A stretch of 64,000 nucleotides of DNA from Paludibacter sp. (GCA_019163375.1 JAFLKK010000008.1:1-64000); one strand, 5' to 3'. Shown: positions 9,394 to 17,134, counted from the stretch's first letter. The notes: generated from the sequence alone by a model not told the origin. A program made the numbers and translations.

Positions 9394-9585
9394 TTATATT
9401 TTTCTCGAAGGAGCTATTACAAAATAAAGTATTGCTCCAAAAGGAATAAAAATAACTATCAAAATCATCAGTATATTATCATTACCCTGAAATTTACTTT
9501 TCAGTATATCGATAATGGCAATTATTGGCAACAGTAGCCCCAGAAAAATTGCAAATGGAATCAATAACAGAATAAACACTCCCAT
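9394..9585 (-). CDS. Small membrane protein, PLDc_N-like
   Basis: 63 residues with two hydrophobic helices; the stretch IIAIIDILKSKFQGNDNILMILIVIFIPFGAILYFVIAPSRK divides into a pattern close to the PLDc_N family (a two-helix domain with a conserved Pro-Gly/Phe-Gly turn and Tyr at the end of helix two). Located between the ATPase and first permease genes, same orientation, so probably part of the operon. Function unknown. Confidence 0.6.
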   Translation of the reverse strand: MGVFILLLIPFAIFLGLLLPIIAIIDILKSKFQGNDNILMILIVIFIPFGAILYFVIAPSRKI

Positions 9586-9619
9586 ATTATTTTGATTTTA
9601 ACGTTTTTAAATTACCCTG

Positions 9620-10294
9620 TTACTTACGAATAATATCTTCAATCAGTCCATCTTTTATATGAATAATTGAATTTGTTTCGTCAGCAACGGATTTCTCGTG
9701 AGTTACAATAATAGTAGTCAAACCATTACTATTCAGTTCGCTTAACAATTTCATAACCTCTACTGTGGTTACACTGTCCAATGCACCGGTAGGCTCATCG
9801 GCTAGCAATATTTTAGGTTTTGAGATGATGGCTCGCGCAATAGCCACACGTTGTTTCTGTCCACCCGACATTTCGTTCGGCATATGGTAAGCCCAATCTT
9901 TCAATCCCATCTGATCCAGGTATTCCATGGCAATGATATTGCGTTTCTTGCGACTTATATTTTTATAATACAATGGCAAAGCTACGTTTTCGAGGGCATT
10001 TTTAAAATTAATCAAATTGAACGATTGAAATACAAATCCAATCAACTCGTTACGATAAACTGCCGCTTGTTTCTCCGACAGATTTTTAATCATAATATTA
10101 TTCAAATGATAATCTCCCGTTTCGTAATCGTCCAAAATTCCCAAAATATTGAGCAATGTAGATTTACCCGAACCCGATGCACCCATAATGGAAACATACT
10201 CACCCTTGTCAATATGCAAATCAATCCCTTTGAGAACGTGCAACGAGGCCTGCCCCATGTCGTACGTTTTGTTGATGTCTTTTAGTGTAATCAT
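9620..10294 (-). CDS. ABC transporter ATP-binding protein (MacB/LolD type)
   Basis: 224 residues. Walker A GASGSGKST (about 38-46), signature MSGGQKQR (about 143-150), Walker B ILLADEPTGALDS, and the H-loop in VTHEK. The LolD/MacB/FtsE subfamily is indicated by the length and by the partner FtsX-type permeases. First gene of the minus-strand efflux operon. It provides ATPase activity for the two permeases. A promoter with an overlapping palindrome lies about 110-160 bp upstream. Confidence 0.95.
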   Translation of the reverse strand: MITLKDINKTYDMGQASLHVLKGIDLHIDKGEYVSIMGASGSGKSTLLNILGILDDYETGDYHLNNIMIKNLSEKQAAVYRNELIGFVFQSFNLINFKNALENVALPLYYKNISRKKRNIIAMEYLDQMGLKDWAYHMPNEMSGGQKQRVAIARAIISKPKILLADEPTGALDSVTTVEVMKLLSELNSNGLTTIIVTHEKSVADETNSIIHIKDGLIEDIIRK

Positions 10295-10405
10295 TCTTAT
10301 ATAGTGTAATATATGTTACTGTTGAATTCTAATTACCGAACTGATAAATTGCCAAATAATAGAACAATTCATCATTGATTATTTTCTTTTATTGTAATCA
10401 CGTTG

Positions 10406-10436
10406 CAAATATATATGGAATTACAGTACTATGCAA
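10406..10436 (-). promoter_or_regulatory. Promoter of the efflux operon
   Basis: The minus strand reads TATATTTG at 10413-10406 (perfect TAnnTTTG -7 box). A TTG at 10436-10434 lies about 20 bp upstream, at the expected -33 place and inside the loop of the palindrome at 10418-10454. Confidence 0.6.
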
Positions 10437-10454
10437 TACATAGTACTGTAATTC
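10418..10454. promoter_or_regulatory. Palindromic operator candidate, 16-bp perfect arms
   Basis: GAATTACAGTACTATG (10418-10433), loop CAATA, then CATAGTACTGTAATTC (10439-10454): a perfect 16-bp inverted repeat. It covers the -33 region of the efflux promoter. The symmetry (ACTATG...CATAGT) suits a dimeric repressor. PadR, encoded at the far end of the operon, is the nearest candidate, but the words in front of padR differ, so another regulator is possible. Confidence 0.65.
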
Positions 10455-10514
10455 TAAGAAATTAAATAATAGAAATTCATTTACATCTTTTATTATTAGA
10501 CCGTTATATAATAC

Positions 10515-10555
10515 AAAAAAGATTTAAAGTTAACATTATTTAACTCTAAATCTTT
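10515..10555 (-). terminator. AT-rich hairpin with T-run, second terminator
   Basis: AAAGATTTAAAGTTAA (10518-10533) pairs with TTAACTCTAAATCTTT (10540-10555) with one mismatch, and the minus strand continues TTTTTT. It lies just past the stronger terminator of the TlpA-like gene and may act as a back-up that insulates the efflux operon. Confidence 0.5.
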
Positions 10556-10560
10556 CTGTC

Positions 10561-10603
10561 AAAAAAAAGAGGGTATTCAAAAATCTATTTGAACACCCTC
10601 TTT
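10561..10603 (-). terminator. Terminator of the TlpA-like gene
   Basis: AAAGAGGGT and ACCCTCTTT arms with an inner TTCAAA/TTTGAA stem; on the minus strand followed by a run of eight T. It lies 46 bp past the stop. Confidence 0.85.
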
Positions 10604-10649
10604 CTATATAATTATCCGAACGACTAACAAATCATTCGGCCTAACTGGT

Positions 10650-11168
10650 TTATTTTAATACCGAATCAATCAAAGTAGTCATTCTATTGAACTCAGCCAC
10701 ATCATACAAGCGTGTGAGCAAAATTATTTTACCGGTCTTGTCGATAATAACATTGCGTGTTATTCCGGCTTCGCGCACAGCATACAATGTAAAAATATCT
10801 GCACCGGGATCCAAACCGATAGAATAGCTGACAGGAATACTTTCAGCAAACTTTAGCACCGTTTCGAGTGGTTCATCCCTATCGATAGCCAACAGCGCAA
10901 AGTTGGGGTTTTCCTTGTACTTTTGCCAGATGTCTTTCTCAATAAATGGCATCTCTTTTCGACAAACACCGCACCAACTGGCAGTGAACTGTAGCATCAC
11001 TATCTTTCCACGTAAGTCCGACAGTTTTACGGTCGTTCCATCTGTCAACTTCATGCTAAAGTCGGGAGCCATATCCCCCACTTTTACCAGATAACCGCGA
11101 TCATCATTGGTTTGTGCCGAACAAATACCGGATATAAGCATTGCTAAAAATAGTACTTTAAGTTTCAT
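10650..11168 (-). CDS. TlpA-like periplasmic thioredoxin
   Basis: 172 residues. Signal peptide (MKLKVLFLAMLISGICSAQ), then an AhpC/TSA-thioredoxin fold: GDMAPDFSMKLTDGTTVKLSDLRGKIVMLQFTASWCGVC with the CxxC at 66-69. The cis-Pro region is replaced by GITRNVIIDKTGKIILL. Probably a periplasmic thiol-disulfide oxidoreductase reducing protein disulfides. It stands alone between terminators. A minus-strand TATTTTTG at 11202-11195 is a possible -7 box. Substrate not deducible. Confidence 0.88.
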   Translation of the reverse strand: MKLKVLFLAMLISGICSAQTNDDRGYLVKVGDMAPDFSMKLTDGTTVKLSDLRGKIVMLQFTASWCGVCRKEMPFIEKDIWQKYKENPNFALLAIDRDEPLETVLKFAESIPVSYSIGLDPGADIFTLYAVREAGITRNVIIDKTGKIILLTRLYDVAEFNRMTTLIDSVLK

Positions 11169-11194
11169 TTTCAGTTATTTTATAAAATCAGTTA

Positions 11195-11202
11195 CAAAAA
11201 TA
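11195..11202 (-). promoter_or_regulatory. Candidate -7 box of the TlpA-like gene
   Basis: Minus strand TATTTTTG fits TAnnTTTG, 27 bp upstream of the ATG. No clear -33. Confidence 0.35.
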
Positions 11203-11455
11203 AGCATTTCTGCCCTATTTTGTACAGTTTTCAGCTAACTCTTTCCTGTAATATAAAAATAAGAGCAAAAAGGTTCAAAGCACTTATTTTTCGGAGATCC
11301 CCGGTAAATGCATGCCATTGTGGCTACTTTATTGACTTTATCGGTTTTTTAATAAGTGTGGCTCGTTTATTGTGCCAGTATATTCGAGCAGTCCAGCTAT
11401 GATTCATAACCGAACACGACTCAATATTAATTTATAATTTTTATTTAATTAAATT

Positions 11456-11590
11456 GGAGGTTCTAACATGGGAGCAGCAGGAAACAAAAAGCCGAAAAAA
11501 GAGAAGTCGGGCAAACACGTAAAACACATTCCGTCTTATCAAAATGAGACCGAAAAAACAGATCTTGACGACTTCAAGAAAAAGAAATAA
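11456..11590 (+). CDS. Small basic protein of 40 residues with strong Shine-Dalgarno
   Basis: The coding part is 11468-11590, ATG to TAA; the interval begins at the Shine-Dalgarno. The product starts MGAAGNKKPKKEKSGKH and ends DLDDFKKKK: lysine-rich, without hydrophobic stretches. A GGAGG at 11456-11460 sits 7 bp before the ATG, unusual in this phylum. A terminator follows within 25 bp. These together argue for a real, well-expressed small gene. It could bind nucleic acid or the ribosome, judged only from size and charge. I do not recognise a family. Confidence 0.65.
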   Translation, partial: GGSNMGAAGNKKPKKEKSGKHVKHIPSYQNETEKTDLDDFKKKK

Positions 11591-11614
11591 TTGCGCTAAG
11601 TAATTATTAAACAT

Positions 11615-11660
11615 TAAAAAAAATAGAAATGAGGCTACATGCATCGTTTCTATTTTTTTG
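11615..11660 (+). terminator. Terminator of the small basic protein gene
   Basis: AAAAATAGAAA and TTTCTATTTTT arms around 11615-11660 with a T-run on the plus strand. The stem is AT-rich but long. Confidence 0.65.
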
Positions 11661-11725
11661 TTTATACAATAAAAAAAATTGATTATCTGTAAATTTTTCG
11701 GCTCAACTAAAAACAAAATGTTGAT

Positions 11726-11733
11726 TATATTTG
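11726..11733 (+). promoter_or_regulatory. Candidate -7 box of the sugar-binding lipoprotein gene
   Basis: TATATTTG matches TAnnTTTG; 108 bp upstream of the ATG. The -33 element is not evident. Confidence 0.4.
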
Positions 11734-11841
11734 TTTAAAGATTATCAAAGATTTCACTTCTCGCTTCGCAAACAAGTTCCAAACAAGTTCTCCGGTGTAT
11801 ATTACAGTTAGATTTTTCAAGTAACTTTAAATATAAACATT

Positions 11842-12786
11842 ATGAAAAAAAATTGGCTTTTACTTGCAGTGCTTTGCATTTTAATGGGTGCTTTTGTTTC
11901 GTGTAAACAGAAAAACCATGAAGAAAAAGGAATTATTATTGCAATTATTCCAAAAGTAGATAACGCCATCTTCGACCAGGTCAAAGAAAGTGCATTAAAA
12001 GCGGGCAAAGAGCTGGGAATTGTGGTAACATGGGAAGCTCCGACTTCCATCGACAAAAACAAACAAAAAGAGTTGATTGAAAATCTGATTCGTTACAAAG
12101 TGGATGGTATCCTGATCAGTTGTAATGATGCAGAATTCCTGAAAGAACCTATCAATGAAGCTATCAAGGCAGGCATAAAAGTTGGAACTTTCGACTCGGA
12201 TTGTCCTAAAAGCGAACGGTTATTTTATATCGGCACCGATAATAAAAAAGCCGGAAAGGTATGCGCTGAAACCATGCTGAGCATGTTCGAAAAAGCGAAT
12301 AAAACTCCAAATCAAATTGTAATGCTCAGTGGTGGAGTGAGTGCTGATAATATGACCGAAAGAATATCTGGGTTTAATTCAGTAATCAGCCACGATAAAA
12401 TTGCTAAAATACTCTACACTTTCGAAATGCCTGAGTACGGTAGGGAGTTGCTTACTGAAAATTTAGCCAGAAACAAAAACATCAATGGTGTTCAACTAAT
12501 GTGGGGCGTGCCTATTTTGAACGGTGTAGACAGTATTCCAGCATTGGCAAAATTTATGAAAGCAGGTGGTGTTTCCGTATTTTTCGATGTTTCCAAACCA
12601 TTGCTTAAATATATTAAAGAAAACCCTAATTGCGCCACTATGAAACAAGACTTTCATTCTATGGGTCATGTAGGTGTGGAGAATCTGTACAATGCCATCG
12701 TTGGCAAACCATACGAAATACAAATTTTGTACGATGTAAAAGTAATTGACCACGATAATGCCGAAGCAGAAATGGCGAAATTATAA
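11842..12786 (+). CDS. Sugar-binding lipoprotein, periplasmic-binding-protein type I (RbsB-like)
   Basis: 314 residues. Lipoprotein signal with the lipobox Cys at residue 21 (GAFVSC). The rest is a type I periplasmic-binding fold like ribose/galactose binders: IIIAIIPKVDNAIFDQVKESALKAGKELGI, then KVDGILISCNDAEFLKEPINEAIKAGIKVGTFDSDCP, then NKKAGKVCAETML. No ABC permease, ATPase or sensor gene is adjacent; the unit is bounded by its own promoter and terminator. So it is an orphan binding protein, perhaps a sensor ligand-binding partner or a subunit serving a distant transporter. Ligand unknown; a pentose/hexose is inference. Confidence 0.82.
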   Translation: MKKNWLLLAVLCILMGAFVSCKQKNHEEKGIIIAIIPKVDNAIFDQVKESALKAGKELGIVVTWEAPTSIDKNKQKELIENLIRYKVDGILISCNDAEFLKEPINEAIKAGIKVGTFDSDCPKSERLFYIGTDNKKAGKVCAETMLSMFEKANKTPNQIVMLSGGVSADNMTERISGFNSVISHDKIAKILYTFEMPEYGRELLTENLARNKNINGVQLMWGVPILNGVDSIPALAKFMKAGGVSVFFDVSKPLLKYIKENPNCATMKQDFHSMGHVGVENLYNAIVGKPYEIQILYDVKVIDHDNAEAEMAKL

Positions 12787-12809
12787 AATAAAAAAAGGAT
12801 TTACAGAAT

Positions 12810-12845
12810 AAAAGGGTTTGACATTAATTTGTCAAACCCTTTTTT
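12810..12845 (+). terminator. Bidirectional terminator
   Basis: AAAGGGTTTGACA and TGTCAAACCCTTT arms with a 6-bp loop and T-runs on both strands. It ends the plus-strand lipoprotein gene and also suits the minus-strand gene ending at 12877. Confidence 0.9.
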
Positions 12846-12847
12846 AT

Positions 12848-12880
12848 ACTTGTAACTACCAACTTGTAACTCGTAACTAC
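12848..12880. repeat. Heptanucleotide array (ACTTGTA family)
   Basis: Units ACTTGTA, ACTACCA, ACTTGTA, ACTCGTA, ACTAC. The stop codon of the gene ending at 12877 falls inside the array. A 19-bp part (12861-12879) is identical to 60421-60439. Confidence 0.7.
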
Positions 12881-14283
12881 ATATTATTTCTATTATATCC
12901 AAACAACCGGTTCTCCTTAATATGATTGAAAACAGCCGTAGGCACACAATCCCCAAACCTATCGTCGCCATTTTCTATCAGTTCAGTAATATGTTCCGAT
13001 CGTATCTCCAGACTTTTTGAAGGAATGGTTTTCAGAATAAGAATCTTTTTCATCGCGTTCAGATATTGCCAGAGCAATTTATTTACTTCCGAAAAATGCG
13101 AATCGTCGGGGTAAACCACTTCGCCCGTTTTGGTGTCGATATAGGGATATAGATATACTTTCACATTTTCCTGAAACAACGCTCCCATAGCTTCGAGCAA
13201 GCCACCCCGCAAATCGGTATAGCTCGAACTCTCCAGTATTTTATCGAAAGTAGGCAACCCTATGACGATACGAAGCTTTATCATTTTAAACTGACCAAAA
13301 TAATTCACCAGTTTAAAAAATCGGGTAAACCGGGATATCATCACGCTCTGTCCCATAATATTCAGCAAGTCTACCCGGTGTAGAAAATCCTTTTCGTCCA
13401 CCTTTTCGTCCTGCATAAGCGAATTGAGCGACATCTCGCAAAAAGCAATCGTATTGTCGGGTCTGTAATTTTCATCCCGCATAAAAATGTCCAAACTATC
13501 GTGAATAAAGTCCATCCCCAGCTTATTGATAGGTCTGAAATTTCCTCTCAGCAGCAGCACATTTTTTTTGTACAGCATATCACTGGGCTGTTGCACTTTC
13601 CCGTTTTTATCGAACATAATGGCCGGAGTCATATTATTACTCACCAGCATGAGGTTAAGTAACCTGTTATCCACCCACTTCATATCCGGACCATCCACGT
13701 ACACATAGTCCACCTCTACCCTATCGGTATCCAGGTTGTCGAGCAACGAAAGTAAAATAGTGCGGGGATCTTCCCACTCGAACAAACCACCGTAAATAAG
13801 ATTAATGCCCAGTGCACCAAGCGAGTATTGTTGCAACAGTGTATCATTTTCGTGCAATTTCACATGAATAAAGATCTTATTCGGGTGGTAACGATCAGTG
13901 CCTTCCACCGCTATTCCAAGCCATCCGCTTCCATGGTTGGTTTTGGTAAAATTGAGCGTTTCCACCGTATTGGCAAACGCAAAAAATTTACGACTGTTCT
14001 TTTTATCCAAAATTTCAATCAGTTCGCCGTATTCGTAGTCCACCATTTTGCACAAGCGGTCTTCGGCCACGTAGCGCGATGGCGTTCCCTGATTGTAAAA
14101 ATGATCGCTGAATAACTTGTCGTAGGCCGAAATGGATTTAGCCACCGTATTCGAAGCCCCACCCGCCTGAAACAAATGCCGCGCAGTTTCCTGTCCGCCA
14201 CCTATTTCGGCAATAGCACCATAATATTTCGAATTAATGTTGATATGTACCGACTTTTCTTTCGTACTCAGCGTGTTTGCCAT
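12877..14283 (-). CDS. Conserved protein of unknown function
   Basis: 468 residues, ATG at 14281-14283. I do not recognise a named family with confidence. No signal peptide or membrane segment. The N-terminal part has INSKYYGAIAEIGGGQETARHLFQAGGASNTVAKSISAYDKLFSDHFYN as a long conserved-looking block, and SALSH-like nucleotide-binding motifs are absent. Homologous proteins in this phylum have been given doubtful enzyme names, which I do not adopt. It is monocistronic, pointing toward the shared terminator at 12810-12845. Codon use looks like the neighbours. Confidence 0.7.
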   Translation of the reverse strand: MANTLSTKEKSVHININSKYYGAIAEIGGGQETARHLFQAGGASNTVAKSISAYDKLFSDHFYNQGTPSRYVAEDRLCKMVDYEYGELIEILDKKNSRKFFAFANTVETLNFTKTNHGSGWLGIAVEGTDRYHPNKIFIHVKLHENDTLLQQYSLGALGINLIYGGLFEWEDPRTILLSLLDNLDTDRVEVDYVYVDGPDMKWVDNRLLNLMLVSNNMTPAIMFDKNGKVQQPSDMLYKKNVLLLRGNFRPINKLGMDFIHDSLDIFMRDENYRPDNTIAFCEMSLNSLMQDEKVDEKDFLHRVDLLNIMGQSVMISRFTRFFKLVNYFGQFKMIKLRIVIGLPTFDKILESSSYTDLRGGLLEAMGALFQENVKVYLYPYIDTKTGEVVYPDDSHFSEVNKLLWQYLNAMKKILILKTIPSKSLEIRSEHITELIENGDDRFGDCVPTAVFNHIKENRLFGYNRNNM

Positions 14284-14591
14284 ATATATCCGATAATTTT
14301 AATTGTTACGTTGTCATTCTAACAACGCAAAAAGGGATTCTGTTTTATCCGACACAATATTTATTGCAAAATATAGTGCTTCAGAAGGCTAGAAACTTAA
14401 CTACAAAATACACATTGACACAGCAAAATGGCAGACCCGATAGCCAAATAGTATTCACTTTATAGAACTCCATTTTATATATAAAAAAATCCCGCATCGG
14501 ATTTTCATACAGATACAGGACTATTTTCGACGATATATGATTTTTCGGACAATACTAAAAATTGGAAAACCGGCCATATCAGCAGAAACAG
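14284..14591. other. Intergenic region with ruvC terminator
   Basis: Apart from the hairpin at 14483-14521 no feature is seen. It must contain the promoter of the minus-strand gene starting at 14283, but no clear TAnnTTTG was found. Confidence 0.4.
14483..14521 (-). terminator. Terminator of ruvC
   Basis: On the minus strand TCCTGTATC pairs with GATGCGGGA (two G-T pairs), followed by a run of seven T. It lies about 70 bp past the ruvC stop. Confidence 0.65.
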
Positions 14592-15158
14592 CTATTTACT
14601 TTTTTTTACCTTATCTTCATTTTTTGCGATAAAGTCTTTCCAACCCGAGTAGGCCTTATCGGATACAGGTCTGCCTGCCTGCAAAAAATGACAATACGCA
14701 GCCGCCAGACCATCGGTGGCATCCATTTGTGGCAGCATACTTTCTTGCGGAATTTTGAGCATTCTTCGAAGCATGTCGGCAACTTGCTCTTTGGAGGCAC
14801 TACCACTGCCGGTTATGGCCATTTTAATCTTCAAAGGAGCATATTCCGTAATCGGAATGTCGCGATACAATGCAGCCGACATAGCTACCCCCTGCGCTCT
14901 GCCAAGTTTTAGCATCGACTGCACATTTTTCCCAAAAAATGGAGCTTCGATAGCTAAATGGTCGGGATGAAACTCATCAATTAATGATAAAGTACGGGCA
15001 AAGATGCGTTGTAGTTTAAGGTAATGATTACTGTATTTTTTCAAATCCAAAACGCCCATAGCAATAAGTTCGGCCTTATTACCGGTCACTTTCAGCAAAC
15101 CATATCCCATTATTGTAGTTCCGGGATCAATACCTAATATTATTTGTTCTTTTATCAT
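14592..15158 (-). CDS. ruvC: Crossover junction endodeoxyribonuclease RuvC
   Basis: 188 residues, full length. It resolves Holliday junctions during recombination with RuvAB. RNase H-like fold with the four acidic catalytic residues at expected places: D11 in GIDPGTT, E71 in [10 protein letters not shown], and D146/D149 in [14 protein letters not shown]. The C-terminal Lys-rich tail is usual. The DUF4286 gene lies upstream (58 bp) in the same orientation and may be co-transcribed. Confidence 0.97.
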   Translation of the reverse strand: MIKEQIILGIDPGTTIMGYGLLKVTGNKAELIAMGVLDLKKYSNHYLKLQRIFARTLSLIDEFHPDHLAIEAPFFGKNVQSMLKLGRAQGVAMSAALYRDIPITEYAPLKIKMAITGSGSASKEQVADMLRRMLKIPQESMLPQMDATDGLAAAYCHFLQAGRPVSDKAYSGWKDFIAKNEDKVKKSK

Positions 15159-15216
15159 TAATCGTTACGAATTAGACAAACAACAGTTAGAAACACTCAA
15201 ATAGATTCTTATCTAT

Positions 15217-15528
15217 TTATGAATTACTTATCAACTCTAAAATAGTTGTAAAAAAGAGTGCTTCCGATCCAAATTGTGTTGAAAACTGCTCTTGAAAAAC
15301 AGCACCGTATTTTCCATTCCAAATGTGCAAGGTTTCCATATCCTGAACATGAAATTGAACCGAGAAAGATGTTCCTTCCTGTTCTTCATTCGTCAATATC
15401 TTTGCTACTTGTGGCTTTGAAAAAGAAGCCGTTTCAAGCATAAACGGAATATGTTGTTCGTGAACCCATTTTAGCCACGCGCCATGCACTTTGTCTGAAA
15501 CTAAAAACGTTGTATTGAAAATAAGCAT
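15217..15528 (-). CDS. DUF4286 family protein
   Basis: 103 residues, cytoplasmic, start ATG at 15526-15528. The pattern (MLIFNTTFLVSDKVHGAWLKWVHEQHIPFMLETASF...FSVQFHV...L...Y) matches the DUF4286 family, a ferredoxin-like small protein common near ruvC in this phylum. No biochemical role is known. It may share a divergent promoter region with the tRNA gene; a minus-strand TACTTTTG at 15567-15560 is a possible -7 box. Confidence 0.85.
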   Translation of the reverse strand: MLIFNTTFLVSDKVHGAWLKWVHEQHIPFMLETASFSKPQVAKILTNEEQEGTSFSVQFHVQDMETLHIWNGKYGAVFQEQFSTQFGSEALFFTTILELISNS

Positions 15529-15589
15529 AGAATCGGTATTTTGTTGATAATATTATAAACAAAAGTAGTCATAATTTCAGAAACTTCAT

Positions 15590-15597
15590 TATCTTTG
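15590..15597 (+). promoter_or_regulatory. Candidate -7 box of tRNA-Ala
   Basis: TATCTTTG, the most frequent Bacteroidota -7 word, 25 bp upstream of the tRNA 5' end. Confidence 0.55.
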
Positions 15598-15621
15598 CAC
15601 TGCAATTTCAAAATCAAGCTC

Positions 15622-15695
15622 GGGGGTTTAGCTCATCTGGCTAGAGCGTAACACTGGCAGTGTTAAGGTGATCGGTTCGAGTCCGATAATCTCCA
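15622..15695 (+). tRNA. tRNA-Ala (anticodon GGC)
   Basis: 74 nt cloverleaf: acceptor GGGGGTT/AATCTCC with two G-T pairs, D-stem GCTC/GAGC, anticodon stem TAACA/TGTTA with loop CTGGCAG (anticodon GGC), T-stem ATCGG/CCGAT with loop TTCGAGT, discriminator A. The CCA end is not encoded. It decodes GCC and GCU alanine codons. Confidence 0.95.
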
Positions 15696-15709
15696 CTTGG
15701 TTTAAATTT

Positions 15710-15743
15710 AAGGCTTGTCGAGTGATCGTAGAGCCTTTTTTTT
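15710..15743 (+). terminator. Terminator after tRNA-Ala
   Basis: AAGGCT (15710-15715) and AGCCTT (15732-15737) arms followed by eight T. Confidence 0.65.
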
Positions 15744-15835
15744 ATTGAGCCGACAACTTATGAATACTTAAAATTCTCGTTTGTTTGCAGAATTTTTTAT
15801 ACGCCTGCACAATAATCAATTAACAAAAGCACGAT

Positions 15836-16267
15836 ATGAAAAGAAAAGAATTTCAGCTTCTAATTCAAAAATTTGGATTTGAAGACATTACAAAAAATGA
15901 GACTGTAGGTTACTACAAACGTTTACAAGACAATGAAAACAATGTAGAAATCAAAAGAAAATTTAAATATAAGCAATGCTATATCACACTCGAAAATGAG
16001 GATATTCAGATTGCTTTCAACAATCCTCCGTATACCTTTAATTCTAAGGAGATTACTTCATCTGAAGTGATTTCACTGTTTTATTATCTGACCATCACTT
16101 CGAATAAAAAATTTGCAGTAAAAAAGGAAAATCCTGACATCTGTAAAATTTATGAAAAGTTAGAATTACAGGCATTAACGATTGACTCAAAACCATATGT
16201 TGAGAAAAAACGTTTCAACCTTGATATGATTGAATTCAATAAAATTAAAAAGTTCATATCAGAATAA
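15836..16267 (+). CDS. Hypothetical protein, 143 residues
   Basis: Not recognised. It starts MKRKEFQLLIQKFGFEDITK and is rich in Lys, Glu and Ile, with no signal peptide or membrane helix; a small cytoplasmic alpha/beta protein is likely. It stands alone, 140 bp downstream of tRNA-Ala, and ends before a strong terminator. A gene sitting next to a tRNA can be horizontally acquired, but no integrase or attachment duplication is visible. Confidence 0.7.
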   Translation: MKRKEFQLLIQKFGFEDITKNETVGYYKRLQDNENNVEIKRKFKYKQCYITLENEDIQIAFNNPPYTFNSKEITSSEVISLFYYLTITSNKKFAVKKENPDICKIYEKLELQALTIDSKPYVEKKRFNLDMIEFNKIKKFISE

Positions 16268-16325
16268 TCGCTACCTGCTGCTGTAATTGATGCTCAATTA
16301 TTGTACGATCGGCAATATTGCATAA

Positions 16326-16356
16326 AAAAACCACTACCATTCGTAGTGGTTTTTTA
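16326..16356 (+). terminator. Terminator of the hypothetical gene (bidirectional type)
   Basis: AAAAACCACTAC and GTAGTGGTTTTT arms, 5-bp loop, T-run on the plus strand and a matching A-run at the 5' side. Confidence 0.9.
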
Positions 16357-16504
16357 TTTATACAAACCTGACCCGAATAGTACAATATTAACTTTATCCA
16401 CCAGCCAATCTATTCCATAAACCACAGCAATTCTCTAACAAAATATAATTAATATAACACAATCACCACTTTATTGTGAATTAATTATAAATATTCGCTC
16501 TATT

Positions 16505-16522
16505 TATATCGCAAACGATATA
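16505..16522. promoter_or_regulatory. MarR-type operator candidate, box 1
   Basis: TATATCG-CAAA-CGATATA, a perfect 7-bp inverted repeat with a 4-bp centre, just upstream of the gpx -7 box. A MarR-family gene lies directly downstream of gpx. Confidence 0.6.
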
Positions 16523-16529
16523 AACAAAC

Positions 16530-16537
16530 TACATTTG
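16530..16537 (+). promoter_or_regulatory. -7 box of the first gpx gene
   Basis: TACATTTG fits TAnnTTTG. It lies between the two operator-like boxes, 35 bp before the ATG. Confidence 0.55.
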
Positions 16538-16553
16538 TATCGCAAACGACATA
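16536..16553. promoter_or_regulatory. MarR-type operator candidate, box 2
   Basis: TGTATCG-CAAA-CGACATA shares the core ATCGCAAACGA with box 1, 31 bp away (about three helical turns), and overlaps the expected transcription start. Confidence 0.5.
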
Positions 16554-16572
16554 TTAATTTAAAATACATATT

Positions 16573-17055
16573 ATGAGCACTAATTTTCATCAATTTAAGG
16601 CCACAAGCTTACAAAATAAAGAAATAGACATGGAAAGCTACAAAGGCAAAGTAGTTTTAGTCGTAAATACAGCTAGTAAATGTGGCTTAACACCACAATA
16701 CGAAGGACTGGAGAAGTTGTACAAAGACTACAAAGACAAAGGATTAGTCATCCTGGGGTTTCCGTGCAACCAATTTGGAAAACAAGAGCCCGGAGGTGCA
16801 AAAGAAATTGCCGAGGGCTGTTTGATAAATTATGGAGTTACATTTCCCATGTTTTCAAAAATTGAAGTAAACGGAGATAATGCACATCCCATCTACAAAT
16901 ACCTGAAAAGTGAACTAAAAGGTACGTTTGGAAATCGGATTAAATGGAATTTTACAAAATTTCTGATAGACAAGGACGGAAACCCTTCCAAACGTTTTTC
17001 ACCTACAACTACACCTGACAAACTTAGAAGTTATATAGAGGCATTACTGAAATAA
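16573..17055 (+). CDS. Glutathione/thioredoxin peroxidase family protein (cytoplasmic)
   Basis: 160 residues, normal for bacterial Gpx. The catalytic tetrad is visible: C37 (NTASKCG), Q71 (FGKQEPG), W125 and N126 (KWNFTKF). A further Cys at 83 is a possible resolving residue, suggesting a thioredoxin-dependent Cys-Gpx that reduces hydroperoxides in the cytoplasm. No signal peptide. First gene of a cluster with a MarR regulator and a second gpx, and its promoter carries two operator-like boxes, so it is probably induced by peroxides. Confidence 0.93.
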   Translation: MSTNFHQFKATSLQNKEIDMESYKGKVVLVVNTASKCGLTPQYEGLEKLYKDYKDKGLVILGFPCNQFGKQEPGGAKEIAEGCLINYGVTFPMFSKIEVNGDNAHPIYKYLKSELKGTFGNRIKWNFTKFLIDKDGNPSKRFSPTTTPDKLRSYIEALLK

Positions 17056-17107
17056 GTACCTACTCCACTTTTCAACAAGAAAATCACATTCATTTTCTTG
17101 GTTTTAG

Positions 17108-17115
17108 TATCTTTG
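17108..17115 (+). promoter_or_regulatory. Candidate -7 box of the marR gene
   Basis: TATCTTTG, 19 bp before the ATG at 17135. It implies a very short 5' leader and separate expression of the regulator. Confidence 0.5.
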
Positions 17116-17134
17116 TCGGTAAAAATAAAATAGC

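Larger units (their letters stand above)
10295..10649. other. Intergenic region: efflux promoter/operator and two terminators
   Basis: No gene seen. It holds the efflux-operon promoter with palindrome (10406-10454), an AT-rich hairpin with T-run (10515-10555) and the TlpA-gene terminator (10561-10603), described separately. Confidence 0.7.
16268..16572. other. Intergenic region with terminator and gpx operator/promoter
   Basis: No gene seen. It contains the terminator at 16326-16356 and the gpx promoter with two operator-like boxes (16505-16553). Confidence 0.6.

Noticed and set aside
1780-10294. Efflux cluster as a lantibiotic or bacteriocin system
   Set aside because: MacB-like genes with small frames can suggest it, but the small genes code membrane helices without leader peptides and no modification enzymes are present.
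15622-16267. tRNA-Ala plus hypothetical gene as an integrated island
   Set aside because: No integrase, no repeat of the tRNA 3' end and no mobile genes nearby.
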